DNA from: an uncultured Succinatimonas sp.
Lineage (GTDB): Bacteria; Pseudomonadota; Gammaproteobacteria; Enterobacterales; Succinivibrionaceae
Assembly: GCA_902465145.1 (NCBI GenBank)
Contig: CABQMD010000041.1
Coordinates: 1-7,510, forward strand
Direction: 5' to 3'
Length of the DNA: 7,510 nt
Positions 6,051-7,510 of this stretch are shown one piece after another. Numbering within the stretch: position 1 is the stretch's first letter; each line of letters opens with the position of its first letter. Both the position numbers and the translations under genes were made by a program. The notes below the pieces were generated by a model that was not told where the DNA came from, made no database searches, and saw only the letters and a list, made by a program, of their open reading frames with translations.

Positions 6051-6713
6051 TTAAAATCCGTTTTCTATAAGAGTTTGTAGGGAAAGTCCTTCGCTTTTTT
6101 TATCTGCGAAAGTACTTTTGCTCTCCATAAGTCTTTCAAGATAGCGCACCAATACATCGGCCTCAAGATTCACTTTTTTGCCGGGGCGCCAATTTTCAAA
6201 AGTAGTCACGGCTCCGGTATGCGGAATAAGCGTGAGTCTGAAACCATCATCACTGACATCGTTTACCGTAAGCGAGATCCCGTCGACAGTAATAGAACCT
6301 TTATAGGCTATATAACGCAAAAGATCGGCTGTACATTGTACCGTGACATCATAAGCTTCGGAACTTTTGGTGATCGAAGTTATCGTACCGGTACCGTCAA
6401 CATGTCCCTGTACTATATGGCCTCCCATATGCGTTGCAGGGGTAACCGCCGCTTCAAGATTAAGCTTGGTACCGCGTGAGTATTCGGCAAAACAGGTATG
6501 TTCCATAGTTTCAAAAGAAACATCGGCGGTAAAAATTGCTCCGTTCATGGAAGTAACCGTAAGACATACACCGTTGCAAGCTATGGAATCACCGAGCTTA
6601 ACATTCTCACTTTGCATAAAGCCGTCGGGAGTCTGTACCTTAATTTGTGCTCCGCTGCCGCGTTTTTGGACCTCAAGCAGGATCCCGACTCCGGAAACAA
6701 TGCCGGTAAACAT
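6051..6713 (-). CDS. ribE: Riboflavin synthase, alpha subunit
   Basis: Final step of the pathway: dismutates two 6,7-dimethyl-8-ribityllumazine molecules to riboflavin and the pyrimidinedione that RibH reuses. Its 220 residues form two tandem lumazine-binding barrels (about 1-97 and 98-195). It starts with the diagnostic MFTGIV. Paired motifs are GDSIACNGVCLTV (41-53) in the first barrel and KGSITVDGISLTVN (138-151) in the second, joined by the linker GGHIVQGHVDG (97-107). NLEADVLVRYLERL closes barrel two and a ~25-residue C-terminal helix region follows. The ATG shares a base with the ribD stop (TAATG), and GGAG lies 8 nt before it, inside ribD. The symbol follows E. coli usage (the gene is also called ribC there). 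Confidence 0.97.
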   Translation of the reverse strand: MFTGIVSGVGILLEVQKRGSGAQIKVQTPDGFMQSENVKLGDSIACNGVCLTVTSMNGAIFTADVSFETMEHTCFAEYSRGTKLNLEAAVTPATHMGGHIVQGHVDGTGTITSITKSSEAYDVTVQCTADLLRYIAYKGSITVDGISLTVNDVSDDGFRLTLIPHTGAVTTFENWRPGKKVNLEADVLVRYLERLMESKSTFADKKSEGLSLQTLIENGF

Positions 6714-7510
6714 TACTTATGCTCCTCAAACGCCTTAAGTTTTGATGCCAGATCATGACTTATAAGATGTATTTTCAGATCATGATCAAGTCTTTTTACT
6801 TTATACAATTCCATGGACATAGCATCGTCAAGAATTTTCGGTGAATCAAGCGCAAAAAGCCGGCGCGAATTCTTTCCTAAAAATTTAGGAGCCTCGTAGA
6901 TCAATAATTCATCGACCAGACCGTACTTTAAAAAAGCATCGGCAAGCCTGGGACCTGCTTCAACCAGCACATGCCTTATTTGTCTTTCCCCAAGATACTC
7001 AAGCACATGCTTAAGCTTAAGATGTCCTTCTTTATCAAGAGTATCCTTAGGGAAGAAAACCGCTTCAGTATGTTCGTTGATGTTTTTCCAGGACATGCGA
7101 TCGCTAGATGATCCGCAGCACAGCAAGGTTTTACCTTGAGAAAAGATATTAAGTTCTTCAACTTTTGAGGCAAAAGACGAAAGCAGCAAATTTCCGGAAT
7201 CTAGGATCACCTTAAGCGGCTGGCGCAGTTCGTGTCTTCCTACCTTCATGCTGGCAGATCCAGGCAATTCGTCGTAACGCACGCTGTAACGGGGATTGTC
7301 TGCAATAACAGTAGCCAAAGAAGTGATCACGGCATCGCACTGCGCACGCAATTTCTGCACATCGCGACGCGAACGCTCGTCGGTTATCCATTTGCTCTGA
7401 CCGTCTTCCAATGCAATGCCGCAGTCAATTCCCATGGCAACCTTGAGAGTAACAAAAGGAGTATTGACTACAATGCTCTTCATAAAAGCCCGGTTTAAAA
7501 ACCAAGCTTC
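6713..7510 (-). CDS. ribD: Bifunctional RibD, C-terminal reductase part (5' end outside window)
   Basis: The visible 266 codons are the reductase half of RibD, which reduces 5-amino-6-ribosylamino-pyrimidinedione phosphate with NADPH early in riboflavin synthesis. The frame is open to the right window edge. Upstream of the first ATG (7483) it encodes EAWFLNRAF, matching the E...LN..F linker that joins the deaminase and reductase domains in RibD. The ATG at 7483 is therefore internal, and the zinc deaminase domain should lie beyond 7510. Reductase motifs: PFVTLKVAMGID, WITDERSRRDVQKLRAQCDAVITS, TVIADNP, RQPLKVILDS, HVLVEAGPRLADAFL, GLVDELLIYEAPKFLG. The usual SLDG(K/R) signature reads GIDCG here. 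The stop overlaps the ribE start by one base (TAATG). Confidence 0.93.
   Translation of the reverse strand, partial: EAWFLNRAFMKSIVVNTPFVTLKVAMGIDCGIALEDGQSKWITDERSRRDVQKLRAQCDAVITSLATVIADNPRYSVRYDELPGSASMKVGRHELRQPLKVILDSGNLLLSSFASKVEELNIFSQGKTLLCCGSSSDRMSWKNINEHTEAVFFPKDTLDKEGHLKLKHVLEYLGERQIRHVLVEAGPRLADAFLKYGLVDELLIYEAPKFLGKNSRRLFALDSPKILDDAMSMELYKVKRLDHDLKIHLISHDLASKLKAFEEHK

Noticed and set aside
1..7510. Mobile element, phage remnant, CRISPR array, toxin–antitoxin pair or defence system.
   Set aside because: No transposase, integrase, regular direct-repeat array or small paired genes are visible; the genes are ordinary core genes in plausible order.

Overview
The window looks like a chromosomal housekeeping segment from a gammaproteobacterium with a moderately AT-rich genome. 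The evidence is a full-length three-domain DsbD divergent from an FxsA-family gene, a FkpA/Mip-type two-domain FKBP isomerase made as a lipoprotein, and the gene order ribD–ribE–ribH–nusB–thiL, which is typical of that class. E. coli keeps fxsA and dsbD in one neighbourhood (from memory: dsbD-cutA-dcuA-aspA-fxsA). The genus cannot be fixed from the sequence. A host-associated anaerobic lineage such as Succinivibrionaceae is only a guess.

Left block (1-1364, minus strand): an EamA/DMT membrane transporter that runs off the left edge sits 21 bp downstream of an fxsA homologue, and the two probably form one transcript. A short divergent region with a perfect TATAAT on the minus strand separates this pair from dsbD, which reads rightward (1365-3089). 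DsbD carries all six redox cysteines and would pass electrons from cytoplasmic thioredoxin to periplasmic thiol partners.

Middle (3090-3305): a gap between converging genes. It holds a terminator-like hairpin for the minus-strand operon, an AT-only palindrome, and a larger nested set of inverted repeats (about 3106-3240) that could fold into a branched RNA. This is the only part of the window not explained by known genes.

Right block (3306-7510, all minus strand, transcribed right to left): ribD (5' part outside the window) – ribE – ribH – nusB – thiL – FKBP lipoprotein. The junctions are tight: a TAATG overlap, then gaps of 13, 36, 1 and 25 bp. This looks like one operon joining the last steps of riboflavin synthesis, the NusB antitermination factor, thiamine monophosphate kinase and, less usually, a periplasmic or outer-membrane peptidyl-prolyl isomerase at the distal end, where E. 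coli has pgpA. No ribBA/ribB lies in the cluster.

I found no mobile element, CRISPR array, tRNA or rRNA, and no clear evidence of a new multigene system. The points most worth a second look are the structured intergenic element, the FKBP gene in the nusB–thiL operon, and active-site signature deviations in ThiL and RibD.
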